A DNA stretch of 64,000 nucleotides from Archangium sp. Its GTDB lineage: Bacteria; Myxococcota; Myxococcia; Myxococcales; Myxococcaceae. Within the stretch, counting starts at the first letter, position 1. Each line of letters starts with the position of its first letter. Shown piece by piece: positions 1-7,567 of this stretch. A program made the translations under genes and the position numbers. The stretch lies in contig JAUXRX010000056.1 in NCBI GenBank assembly GCA_030681645.1, positions 1 to 64,000 on the forward strand, read 5' to 3'. The notes beneath the pieces are model-generated. The model ran no database searches and was not told the origin of the DNA. It saw nothing but the letters and a program-made list of their open reading frames with translations.

Positions 1-1973
1 CCACCGACGAGAAGGGCGTGATCCAGCTCTTCAACGTCGGGGCTGAGCGCATGCTCGGGTACGCGGCCGCCGACGTGCTCAACACCATCACCCCGGCCGA
101 CATCTCCGACCCGCAGGAAGTGATCGCGCGGGCCAAGGCCCTCAGCCAGGAGCTCGAGACCAGCATTCGCCCCGGCTTCGAGGCGCTCGTCTTCAAGGCC
201 TCGCGCGGCATCGAAGACATCTACGAGCTGACCTACATCCGCAAGGACGGCAGCCGCTTCCCCGCGATCGTCTCGGTCACCGCGCTGCGCGACGCCGTCG
301 GCGCCATCATCGGCTACCTGCTCATCGGCACCGACAACACCGCGCGCAAGCAGGTCGAGGCCGAGCAGAAGAAGCTCGATCAGCGGCTACGCGATCAGCA
401 GTTCTACACGCGCTCGCTCATCGAATCGAACATCGACGCGCTGATGACCACCGACCCGTCGAGCATCATCACCGACGTCAACAAGCAGATGGAAGCGCTC
501 ACCGGCTGCACCCGCGACGAGCTGATCGGCGCGCCCTTCAAGAACTACTTCACCGACCCCGAGCGGGCCGAGGCGGGCATCAAGCGGGTCTTGAGCGAGA
601 AGACGGTCACCGACTACGAGCTCACGGCCCGGGCGCGCAACGGCCGCGAGACGGTGGTCTCGCTCAACGCCACCACCTTCTACGACCGTGATCGCAAGCT
701 GCAGGGCGTGTGCGCGGTCGCGCGCGACGTCACCGACCGCAACCGCCTCGACCTGGCGCTGCAGGAGAAGAACCTCGAGCTCGAGGGCGCGCGCTCGGTG
801 GCCGAGAAGGCCAACCTCGCCAAGTCTGACTTCCTGTCCAGCATGAGCCACGAGCTGCGCTCACCGCTCAACGCCATCCTCGGGTTCGCGCAGCTGATGG
901 AATCGGACTCCGCCCACGCCCAGGCGCCCGCGGGGCAGAAGGAGAGCATCGCGCAGATCCTCCAGGCGGGCTGGCACCTGCTCAAGCTGATCAACGAGAT
1001 CCTCGACCTGGCGAAGGTCGAGTCGCGGCAGGTGCCGCTCTCGGAAGAGCCCGTGTCGCTGGCCGAGGTGCTCACCGAGTGCCAGGGCATGATCGACGCG
1101 CAGGCGCAGCAGCGCAGCATTCAGCTGCGCTTCCCCGTGTTCGGGGTGCCCTGCTTCGTGCAGGCCGACCGCACCCGCCTCAAGCAGGTGCTGATCAACC
1201 TGCTGTCGAACGCGGTGAAGTACAACCAGAAGCGCGGCATCGTGGTGATCAGCTGCGAGCCCGGCGCGCCCGGCAGGACCCGCGTCAGCATCAGGGACAC
1301 CGGCGCCGGGCTGCGCCCCGAGCAGGTCACCCAGCTCTTCCAGGCCTTCAACCGCCTCGGGCAGGAAGCGGGCGGCGAAGAAGGCACCGGCATCGGCCTG
1401 GTGGTGGCCAAGCGGCTGGTCGAGCTGATGGGCGGCACCATCGGGGTGGAGAGCAGCGTGGGCGAAGGCTCGACCTTCTGGTTCGAGCTCCAGACGGTGG
1501 CCGAGCCGAACCTGGCCGTCACCCCGGGCGAGGCCGCGCCGGTGCCGCACGCGATCGCGGTGAGGGGCGAGGCGCGCCGGCGCACGGTGCTCTACGTCGA
1601 GGACAACCCGGCGAACCTCAAGCTGGTGGAGCAGATCGTGGCGCGGTACCCGAACCTCCACCTCATCTCGGCCGTCAACGGCGACCTGGGGGTCGAGCTC
1701 GCGCGCAGCGCCCTGCCCGACCTGATCCTGATGGACATCAACCTGCCGGGCATCAACGGGTTCGACGCGATGAAGATCCTCCGCTCGAGCCCGGCCACGG
1801 CGCACATCCCGGTGGTGGCGGTGAGCGCCAACGCGATGCCGCTCGACGTCGAGCGCGGGCTCAAGGCCGGCTTCTTCCGCTACATCACCAAGCCGATCCG
1901 CGTGACCGAGTTCATGGAAGCGGTGAACATCGCGCTGGCGTTCGCGGCCAGCAGCCCGGGGAGCAAGTCATGA
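1..1973 (+). CDS. Hybrid sensor histidine kinase (PAS-PAS-HisKA-HATPase-REC), 5' end outside window
   Basis: The frame is open from base 3, so the gene starts upstream of the window; the GTG at 18 lies inside a PAS domain and is not the true start. In order the visible part has a PAS domain, a second PAS domain (bases about 400-760), a short coiled coil, HisKA with the phospho-acceptor His in MSHELRSPLN (bases 849-851), HATPase_c with N box (LINLLSNAVKYN), DTGAGL and GTGIGL, and a C-terminal receiver with its phosphorylation Asp at bases 1734-1736 (LILMDINLPG). No membrane segment is visible, so it is probably cytoplasmic. Its stop overlaps the next gene (ATGA), so the two are translationally coupled and probably form one phosphorelay. 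A close paralog lacking the second PAS lies at 20306-22009. Confidence 0.93.
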   Translation, partial: TDEKGVIQLFNVGAERMLGYAAADVLNTITPADISDPQEVIARAKALSQELETSIRPGFEALVFKASRGIEDIYELTYIRKDGSRFPAIVSVTALRDAVGAIIGYLLIGTDNTARKQVEAEQKKLDQRLRDQQFYTRSLIESNIDALMTTDPSSIITDVNKQMEALTGCTRDELIGAPFKNYFTDPERAEAGIKRVLSEKTVTDYELTARARNGRETVVSLNATTFYDRDRKLQGVCAVARDVTDRNRLDLALQEKNLELEGARSVAEKANLAKSDFLSSMSHELRSPLNAILGFAQLMESDSAHAQAPAGQKESIAQILQAGWHLLKLINEILDLAKVESRQVPLSEEPVSLAEVLTECQGMIDAQAQQRSIQLRFPVFGVPCFVQADRTRLKQVLINLLSNAVKYNQKRGIVVISCEPGAPGRTRVSIRDTGAGLRPEQVTQLFQAFNRLGQEAGGEEGTGIGLVVAKRLVELMGGTIGVESSVGEGSTFWFELQTVAEPNLAVTPGEAAPVPHAIAVRGEARRRTVLYVEDNPANLKLVEQIVARYPNLHLISAVNGDLGVELARSALPDLILMDINLPGINGFDAMKILRSSPATAHIPVVAVSANAMPLDVERGLKAGFFRYITKPIRVTEFMEAVNIALAFAASSPGSKS

Positions 1974-3064
1974 TCACCTCGACCCACGTGCTGCGCGCGA
2001 AGATCCTCGTGGTGGACGACCTGGCGCCGAACGTGGCGCTGCTCGAGCGCATGCTGCGCGGCAGCGGCTACACGCACGTGAGCTCGACGAGCGACCCCAC
2101 CGCGGTCCTCGAGCTCCACCGCGTCAACCAGTACGACCTGATTCTCCTCGACCTGAACATGCCGGTGATGGACGGGTTCGCGGTGATGGAGGGCCTCAAG
2201 ACCCTCGAGATCGCCGGCTACCTGCCGGTGTTGGTGATCACCGCCGACCCCGCCCAGAAGCTGCGCGCGCTCAACGCGGGCGCGAGGGACTTCGTGAGCA
2301 AGCCGGTCGAGCTCGCCGAGCTGATGATCCGCGTCTACAACATGATCGAGGTGAGGCTGCTGCACCTCGAGTCGAAGCTGCACTACGCGCAGGTGCTCGC
2401 CGAGCAGAAGCTCTCCGAGCGCCTGCTGCGCAACGTGCTGCCCCACGCCATCGCCGAGCGCCTCAAGGGCCGGCACCCGGGAGACGACGTCACCGACGTC
2501 ATCGCCGACAACTTCGACGACGTGACCGTGCTCTTCGCCGACATCGTCGGCTTCACCCACTTCTCCGAGGGGGTGAGCCCCAAGGTGCTGGTGGACGTGC
2601 TCAACGACATCTTCACCCGCTTCGACGTCATCGCCGACGCCCGCGGCCTGGAGAAGATCAAGACCATCGGCGACGCGTACATGGCGGTGGCCGGGCTGCC
2701 GACCCCCGCGGCGGATCACAGCGCGCGCGCCGCCCACATGGCGCTCGACATGATGGACGCGATCGAGCGCCACAACGTGGGCACCGAGCACAAGCTCAAG
2801 GTGCGCATCGGCCTGAGCACGGGCGCGGTGGTCGCCGGCGTCATCGGCAAGCGCAAGTTCTTCTACGACGTGTGGGGCGACACGGTGAACACCGCCAGCC
2901 GCATGGAATCGCAGGGCGTGTCGGGCCGCATTCAACTGTCCGAGGCGACGCGAAAGCAGCTCACCAACTCGTTCTCGCTCGAGGAGCGGGGGGCGATCGA
3001 CGTCAAGGGCAAGGGCGAGATGCACACCTGGTTCCTCAACGGGCGGCTCGGCACCGCCTTCTGA
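1970..3064 (+). CDS. Receiver domain fused to class III adenylate cyclase
   Basis: The 364-residue protein has an N-terminal receiver (ILVVDD, LILLDLNMPVMDG, VSKPVE) and a C-terminal class III nucleotide cyclase domain from about residue 180. Both metal-binding Asp regions are present (VLFADIVGFT and KTIGDAYMA). The adenine-selecting Lys (EKIKTIGD) and Asp (YDVWGDTVN) and the transition-state Asn/Arg (TVNTASRM) are also present, so it should make cAMP. The ATG overlaps the stop of the upstream hybrid kinase, its likely phosphate donor. The intact cyclase contrasts with the degenerate copy in the paralogous pair at 22011-22904. The product acts in the cytoplasm. Confidence 0.92.
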   Translation: MITSTHVLRAKILVVDDLAPNVALLERMLRGSGYTHVSSTSDPTAVLELHRVNQYDLILLDLNMPVMDGFAVMEGLKTLEIAGYLPVLVITADPAQKLRALNAGARDFVSKPVELAELMIRVYNMIEVRLLHLESKLHYAQVLAEQKLSERLLRNVLPHAIAERLKGRHPGDDVTDVIADNFDDVTVLFADIVGFTHFSEGVSPKVLVDVLNDIFTRFDVIADARGLEKIKTIGDAYMAVAGLPTPAADHSARAAHMALDMMDAIERHNVGTEHKLKVRIGLSTGAVVAGVIGKRKFFYDVWGDTVNTASRMESQGVSGRIQLSEATRKQLTNSFSLEERGAIDVKGKGEMHTWFLNGRLGTAF

Positions 3065-3076
3065 ACGGTACTGGCG

Positions 3077-3131
3077 CCTCGACTCCGCTCGGCGTGAACG
3101 GCAACCCCGCTCACCCCGAGCGGAGTCGAGG
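3077..3131. repeat. Dispersed inverted repeat, family A copy 1 (bidirectional terminator candidate)
   Basis: Perfect 16-bp arms, CCTCGACTCCGCTCGG and its complement, are separated by 23 nt and lie exactly between two convergent genes. Other copies or halves occur at 22931-22952, 52591-52692 and 53916-53970. The element could form a hairpin in transcripts from either side; no long T tract follows, so a terminator role is an inference. Confidence 0.75.
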
Positions 3132-3133
3132 GG

Positions 3134-4300
3134 TCAGTTCGAGCTCACCTTCGCCAGCACCAGCAGTTCCTTGAGCGCGCCTGCCGTGGACGCCGGCATG
3201 TCGGCGCCGGTGCGCCAGATGAACCAGGTGCGGTCCTGGAGCCGCTCGCCGCACGCCCTGGCCAGCGGCAGCCCGGCGTTCTCCCGAATGCACGCCTCGA
3301 AGTACATCCACTCCAGCTGCCACAGGGGGCTCTCGCTGATCGACGCGTGCACCACGCCCAGCAGGTAGAGCGCCTGGCCGCGGCCGGGCCCCTCGGGATC
3401 CTGCCGCATCGCCTCGTCGAGGTAGCTGGCGGCGCGGAGCAGCGACAAGAAGTGCTCGGGCATGGCGGCGACGTGGGTCTGGGCTTCCGTCGCCTTCACC
3501 AGCGAGGCTGCGCGCGCCACCAACGCGGCCGGGGTGCGCTCCGAGAGGACGAAGTGTTCTGCTTCCCACCCTTCCGCGGCCGCCTGCCAGCTCTGGAGCT
3601 CGCGCAGGGCGAAGCCGGGCAGCCCGGCGCGCTCGAGCTGGGGGGCGATCAGCCGCTGCGCGAGGGGCGCGCTGTCCTTCACCCGCACCGCGACCCGCAG
3701 CGCCAGGCGCAGCGCCTCGAGCTGCTCGAACTGCTCCGATTCCAGCTTCACCGGGCGCGCCAGCTCGACGGCCCACACCCCGAGCGCGAGGTCGAACTGC
3801 CGCATGGTGGCGTAGTAGTGCGCCCGCTGCAGCGCGGTGAGTTGCAGCCCCTCGACCACCTTCGCTGCGTCGACGAAGTCGCGGCTGGGCTCACGCAGGT
3901 GGCAGCCCAGGCACAGCTGGGTGAGGGCCTGCACGCGAAAGCGCGCTGACTCCGTGTGGCCCGAGGCGAAGTCTGCCTGGGCGCGGGCGGCCTGGCGGCC
4001 GAAGAGCTCGCCCACGCCGGTCGACGACGAGCCGGGCTCCCGGAAGAAAGGGTGCCGCAGGTTCGCGAGCGTGTGCAGCGCGTGGCTGATGGCGGCGCGG
4101 TTCTTCGCGTCACGAAACGCGACCGGGCTCGAGAGCCACGGCGCCAGCGTGGACACCGAGCCGAGGCCCTGGCTCACCACCGCGCGCGGGGGCCCATGGT
4201 CTGCGCCCGAGGAAGCGCCGTGAGCGCCCCTCGCACCGGGAATCGGGGGGGTCCCAGGCGCCGCGCCGAGGAGCACCGTCACACAGAGCAGAGCGAGCAT
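3134..4300 (-). CDS. Secreted protein with one c-type heme-binding motif
   Basis: The 388-residue protein starts with a short hydrophobic signal peptide (MLALLCVTVLLGAAPG), so it is exported. A single CLGCH motif in the middle of the protein (LTQLCLGCHLREPS) matches the CxxCH heme c attachment site; the rest is alpha-helical and matches nothing I recognise. It is the last gene of a probable three-gene operon (DUF3494 lipoprotein, AsmA-like protein, this gene) with 18-nt spacing to the gene before it and an AAAGAGAG-type ribosome site. Its function could be periplasmic electron transfer or heme-based sensing. One CxxCH in a long protein is weaker evidence than a compact cytochrome fold. Confidence 0.75.
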   Translation of the reverse strand: MLALLCVTVLLGAAPGTPPIPGARGAHGASSGADHGPPRAVVSQGLGSVSTLAPWLSSPVAFRDAKNRAAISHALHTLANLRHPFFREPGSSSTGVGELFGRQAARAQADFASGHTESARFRVQALTQLCLGCHLREPSRDFVDAAKVVEGLQLTALQRAHYYATMRQFDLALGVWAVELARPVKLESEQFEQLEALRLALRVAVRVKDSAPLAQRLIAPQLERAGLPGFALRELQSWQAAAEGWEAEHFVLSERTPAALVARAASLVKATEAQTHVAAMPEHFLSLLRAASYLDEAMRQDPEGPGRGQALYLLGVVHASISESPLWQLEWMYFEACIRENAGLPLARACGERLQDRTWFIWRTGADMPASTAGALKELLVLAKVSSN

Positions 4301-4318
4301 GGGCGGCTCTCTTTCAGG

Positions 4319-6202
4319 TCAACGATTGAGGTGGGCGGTGGGGGTGATCTTGCGGCTGGCGGCCCAGCGCTGGAGGTCACCGAGCACCAGCGTGACCTTC
4401 GGGCCCTCGAGCTGCACGCCCGCGCTGAACACGCCGGCATGCGCGAGCACCCCGCCCCACGGCTCGAGGCGCTTGTCGTCGGCGTCGATCTCGCGCAGCG
4501 TCATCGCCCCCTCGGCCCGCAGGTTCTGCGAGGTGAGGGTGAACCGCGGCAGCTCGACGCTGTCTTCGCGCACCATCAGCGTCGCCTCGGCCTTCACGTT
4601 GGGCGAGTCGGTGAACATGCCCAGCGCCTTCGGCAGCGGCACGTTGGCCGAGACGATCGCCAGGAGCGGCTGCAGGTTCGACGAGCCCACCGCGACGTTC
4701 GCCGACCAGAGCACCTTCGACTGCGGCGTGAGGAGGCAGGGGTCGGCCACGGCCCGCAGCCACAGCCGCGGCCAGCTGCGCCCCTCGGCCTGCAGGGTGG
4801 CGGCCTCGATGGCGATGGTGCTGCCCGAGAGGTCGATGGCGCCGGTGTTGAGGTTGAGCGAGCGGATCTCGGCGTGCGCGAGCAGGCGGCCCGAGACGGT
4901 GGCGGCGCGGTTCTTCACCACCACGTCGTTGGCGACGAGGTCGAGGTTTCCGCGCGCGCGCGCCGGCACGGCGGTGAGCTCGAGGTTGCCTTCCAGCATC
5001 CCGCTGCCGTCCGCGAGGCGAACCCCCGCACCGGTGGGGATGAACTGGTTGAGCGAGGTGAGGGTCTTCACGAAGCCGCCGCGCAGCACCAGCTCGGCGT
5101 CGACGTCGGGCAGCAGCACCAGGTCGGCGGAGCTCGAGGCGAGGAAGGCGAAGCGATCGGCCATGGCGAGCTGAGCGCCGTCGCGCTGGCGCAGCGCGGC
5201 GCGGGAGATCTCGACGTCGAGCGCCAGGCGGCCCTTGGCGGCCTTGCCCTTGACCGCGGCCGCGCCCGAGACCTGCACCAACGGGAGGCGCACGGCCACC
5301 CGCGGGGTCCGGTAGGTGAGCAGCGCGCCGTCGGCCACCACGCCGTGGTCGATCTGCACGTCGACCTCGAGCGGCCCGGGGGCGCCGCTCGCGCTGAGCG
5401 TCGAGAGGCCCGCCACGTTGGTGAGGTAGCTGTTGAGGAAGCGGGGGTCGGCCTCGGCCGAGAGCTTGATGTCGGCGACCAGCCCGCGGAACGAGGCGAA
5501 GTCCATCGACCCCAGGTTGACCTGCGGCAGCGTCACCCGCATGTCGACCTGCTTGATGTCCACCTGGTTGGGTTGAACCGCGACCAGCTTCGAGTGGGCG
5601 TCGGTGAAGTGGCCGTCGTCGATGCGCAGCCTGCGAAACGGCTCGTAGAGCATGCCGCCCGTCACCTCGGCGTCGCCCGTGTAGCGAATGCGATCGATCC
5701 ACAGCTCGCGCAGGTGATGCACGGTGAGGTCTTTGAACTCGAGCGAGAGGAAGCGGATGTCTTCGGCCTGCACCTCGTTCGAAGACACGTCCCGCACGGC
5801 GGTCTCGTAGCCCGAGATGGGGGGCAGCTCGTCGAGGTGCGCCTCGAGCGGGTCACCCTTCGTCAGCCGGGGGCGCACCCGCATGGCCACGCCCGAGGCC
5901 TCGACCTGCGTGGCGATGAACTTCCCGTCTTTGAGCGTCCACGGGTGGAGGTTGCCGTGCACCCGGTCGGCGGTGATCGAGATCTGCACCAGGCGGTCTT
6001 GCATCGAGAGCTGAAAGCCCTCGACCTCCACCTGCAGCGGCACCAGCGTCCACGCGCGGTCGTAGTGAATCTGCACCAGCTCGGGCCGGAGGTTGAACAG
6101 CTTCGGCCCGAGCGGCGAGGCGAGGATGGCGTTGACGCCACCCCAGTAGAGCACCACCAGCGAGATCACCATCACGGCCAACACCTTCAGGAGCTTCTTC
6201 AT
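4319..6202 (-). CDS. AsmA/DUF748-like membrane-anchored protein
   Basis: The 627-residue protein begins with Lys residues and one transmembrane helix (about residues 5-24). A long region follows of short beta strands rich in alternating hydrophobics, with phrases such as LDVEISRAAL, GNLELTAVP and LDLVANDVVV typical of AsmA/DUF748/TamB-like repeat proteins. These are anchored in the inner membrane, extend into the periplasm and are linked to lipid transport or outer-membrane assembly. It lies 36 nt downstream of the DUF3494 lipoprotein and 18 nt upstream of the c-type heme protein. The start is backed by an AAAGAGGAAG ribosome site. The family assignment is from style of sequence, not a specific motif. 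Confidence 0.65.
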   Translation of the reverse strand: MKKLLKVLAVMVISLVVLYWGGVNAILASPLGPKLFNLRPELVQIHYDRAWTLVPLQVEVEGFQLSMQDRLVQISITADRVHGNLHPWTLKDGKFIATQVEASGVAMRVRPRLTKGDPLEAHLDELPPISGYETAVRDVSSNEVQAEDIRFLSLEFKDLTVHHLRELWIDRIRYTGDAEVTGGMLYEPFRRLRIDDGHFTDAHSKLVAVQPNQVDIKQVDMRVTLPQVNLGSMDFASFRGLVADIKLSAEADPRFLNSYLTNVAGLSTLSASGAPGPLEVDVQIDHGVVADGALLTYRTPRVAVRLPLVQVSGAAAVKGKAAKGRLALDVEISRAALRQRDGAQLAMADRFAFLASSSADLVLLPDVDAELVLRGGFVKTLTSLNQFIPTGAGVRLADGSGMLEGNLELTAVPARARGNLDLVANDVVVKNRAATVSGRLLAHAEIRSLNLNTGAIDLSGSTIAIEAATLQAEGRSWPRLWLRAVADPCLLTPQSKVLWSANVAVGSSNLQPLLAIVSANVPLPKALGMFTDSPNVKAEATLMVREDSVELPRFTLTSQNLRAEGAMTLREIDADDKRLEPWGGVLAHAGVFSAGVQLEGPKVTLVLGDLQRWAASRKITPTAHLNR

Positions 6203-6238
6203 GGGTCTTCCTCTTTCCTGACGGTGGCCGGTGGGTGC

Positions 6239-7429
6239 TTACGGCGCCGGCTGAACGACGGTGGCGGCGTCGAGGGCGATGGCGGTCTGGGCCAGCAGGC
6301 GCCCGTTGACCGACGCGCCCGTGCCCAGCGTGATCGACGTCTGCGAGAGCATCACGCCCTCGGCGTGCGCGGTGGTGCCCAGGCTGATCTGCCCGGCCAC
6401 CTGCCAGAAGACGTTCTTCGCCAGCGCGCCACCGGTGAGCGAGATGCGCACGGCGTTGCCGATGGTGAGGTTCTGGGCGGTCTGGAAGATCCACACGTCG
6501 GTGGCGCTGCCGTCGAGCGTCAGGTCTGAGCTGATCAACACGCTGGTGCCCCAGCCGTACACGCCCGCCGTGAGCGTGCGGCCGCTGATGTCACCTGCGC
6601 CCAACTCGGTCACGCTCGCGGGGCGGCCGGCGGCGTCGGTGAAGGCCAGCTCCATGTCACCGATGGCCGTGGTCAGGTTCGACGGCGTGGGCGGCGTGTA
6701 GTCGGCGGCGAAGAGCTGGCCGGTCACCTGCGTCGAGATCGCGAAGACGTTGGTGGAATCGGCGACCAGCGAGAAGCCGGTGAGGAAGGACGCGGCCGCG
6801 GGGCTGACCCCGACGTTGCCGGTGATGGCCGAGGCCGGCACCGTCGAGACGGCGGTCTTCGCGAGAACGGCGAAGCTGCCGGCCGTACCCAGGTTCACCA
6901 CCGCCACCGGCGCTACCAGGGTGCCGGTGGTGAAGGTCCACACGTAGGGGGCGGCCAGGGCCACGCCCGCCGCGCTCAGCGCGCCCGTGGACAAGGTGGC
7001 CGTGTAGAGGGTGCTGGCCGCGAGGTTGGCCGCGGGGCGGAAGGTGGCGCGCAGCTGGCCGTAGAGCACCGAGCCCGGCACCGCGACGGCGGGCACTCCG
7101 GTGGTGACGGTGAAGGTGGCGGTGTTCAGCGTCGAGGCCGTCATCGCCTCGGTGAAGTTCGCCTGCACGTTCCCGTTGACCGAGACCGCGATCGCACCCG
7201 CGAGCGGTGAGGTGCTGAACACCGAGGGCGTGGTCACGCTCCCGCCGCCTCCGCCACCACCGGTGGCGCTGCCGCCGCCCGTCGCGCCTCCGCCTCCGCC
7301 GACCGCGCCGCCACCACCGGTCGCGTTGCCTCCGCCGCCGCTCCCTCCGTCAGGCGAGGGGTTCGCCGGGCCACAGCCGAGCGCAAAAACCAGACACAGA
7401 GCGCTGCCAAGAAATGACTTTGTATTCAT
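6239..7429 (-). CDS. Lipoprotein with Big_5 Ig-like domain and DUF3494 (ice-binding-like) domain, copy 1
   Basis: The 396-residue protein has a lipoprotein signal peptide (lipobox FALGC), a Gly/Ser/Thr linker, one Big_5 (SbsA-type Ig-like) domain from about 75 to 175 (TSPLAGAIAVSVNGNV to VWTFTTG) and a C-terminal DUF3494 domain (VNLGTAGSFAVLAKT, GNVGVSPAA, FWQVAGQISLGT, NGRLLAQTAI). DUF3494 beta-solenoids include ice-binding proteins and adhesins; the ligand here is unknown. The ATG at 7429 was chosen because it begins the signal peptide. The gene is divergent from the sigma-54 activator, with a -24/-12 element at 7442-7457. That element would put the transcript start about 2 nt before the ATG. 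Three paralogs follow in the window. Confidence 0.9.
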   Translation of the reverse strand: MNTKSFLGSALCLVFALGCGPANPSPDGGSGGGGNATGGGGAVGGGGGATGGGSATGGGGGGGSVTTPSVFSTSPLAGAIAVSVNGNVQANFTEAMTASTLNTATFTVTTGVPAVAVPGSVLYGQLRATFRPAANLAASTLYTATLSTGALSAAGVALAAPYVWTFTTGTLVAPVAVVNLGTAGSFAVLAKTAVSTVPASAITGNVGVSPAAASFLTGFSLVADSTNVFAISTQVTGQLFAADYTPPTPSNLTTAIGDMELAFTDAAGRPASVTELGAGDISGRTLTAGVYGWGTSVLISSDLTLDGSATDVWIFQTAQNLTIGNAVRISLTGGALAKNVFWQVAGQISLGTTAHAEGVMLSQTSITLGTGASVNGRLLAQTAIALDAATVVQPAP

Positions 7430-7441
7430 GCCTCTGGCTTG

Positions 7442-7457
7442 AGCAGCATCGGGGCCA
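7442..7457 (-). promoter_or_regulatory. Predicted sigma-54 promoter P1
   Basis: Minus-strand TGGCCCCGATGCTGCT has GG and GC twelve bases apart, as in -24/-12 promoters. The identical 16-mer lies upstream of the DUF3494 gene ending at 12650. The -24 T lies 65 nt from the dyad TCAATATGA and 28 nt from the ATG at 7429. Confidence 0.7.
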
Positions 7458-7521
7458 CGCCAGATTGCAATGATTTGAGGTGGTTGAAACATCCACGCCC
7501 CAAACGGTTTCGCTATTTATT

Positions 7522-7560
7522 TCAATATGAAGTACCACCCCTTCAATTCGAAGGAAGGGG
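7522..7560. promoter_or_regulatory. Predicted upstream activating site 1 and inverted repeat
   Basis: The dyad TCAATATGA (7522-7530) is followed by CCCCTTC (7538-7544) and its complement GAAGGGG (7554-7560). The element lies upstream of P1 and in the 5' region of the activator gene. Its right arm covers the activator's ribosome site, so the activator may control its own translation or transcription. Confidence 0.55.
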
Positions 7561-7567
7561 CTGGCGC

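Noticed and set aside
861..1805. 314-codon minus-strand frame over the hybrid kinase
   Set aside because: Low-complexity shadow of a gene with intact HisKA, HATPase and receiver motifs.
3956..6529. 857-codon open frame on the plus strand, antisense to the AsmA-like and heme-protein genes
   Set aside because: Composition is Arg/His/Gly-rich with no domain or export signal, and the antisense genes have clear signal peptides and family features. It is a high-GC shadow, like those at 20156-22030 and 21945-24152.
7439..7567. TTG 7439 as start of the sigma-54 activator
   Set aside because: It would place the start before P1, the extra codons look non-coding, and GTG 7568 has an AAGGAAGGGG ribosome site and fits the family N-terminus.
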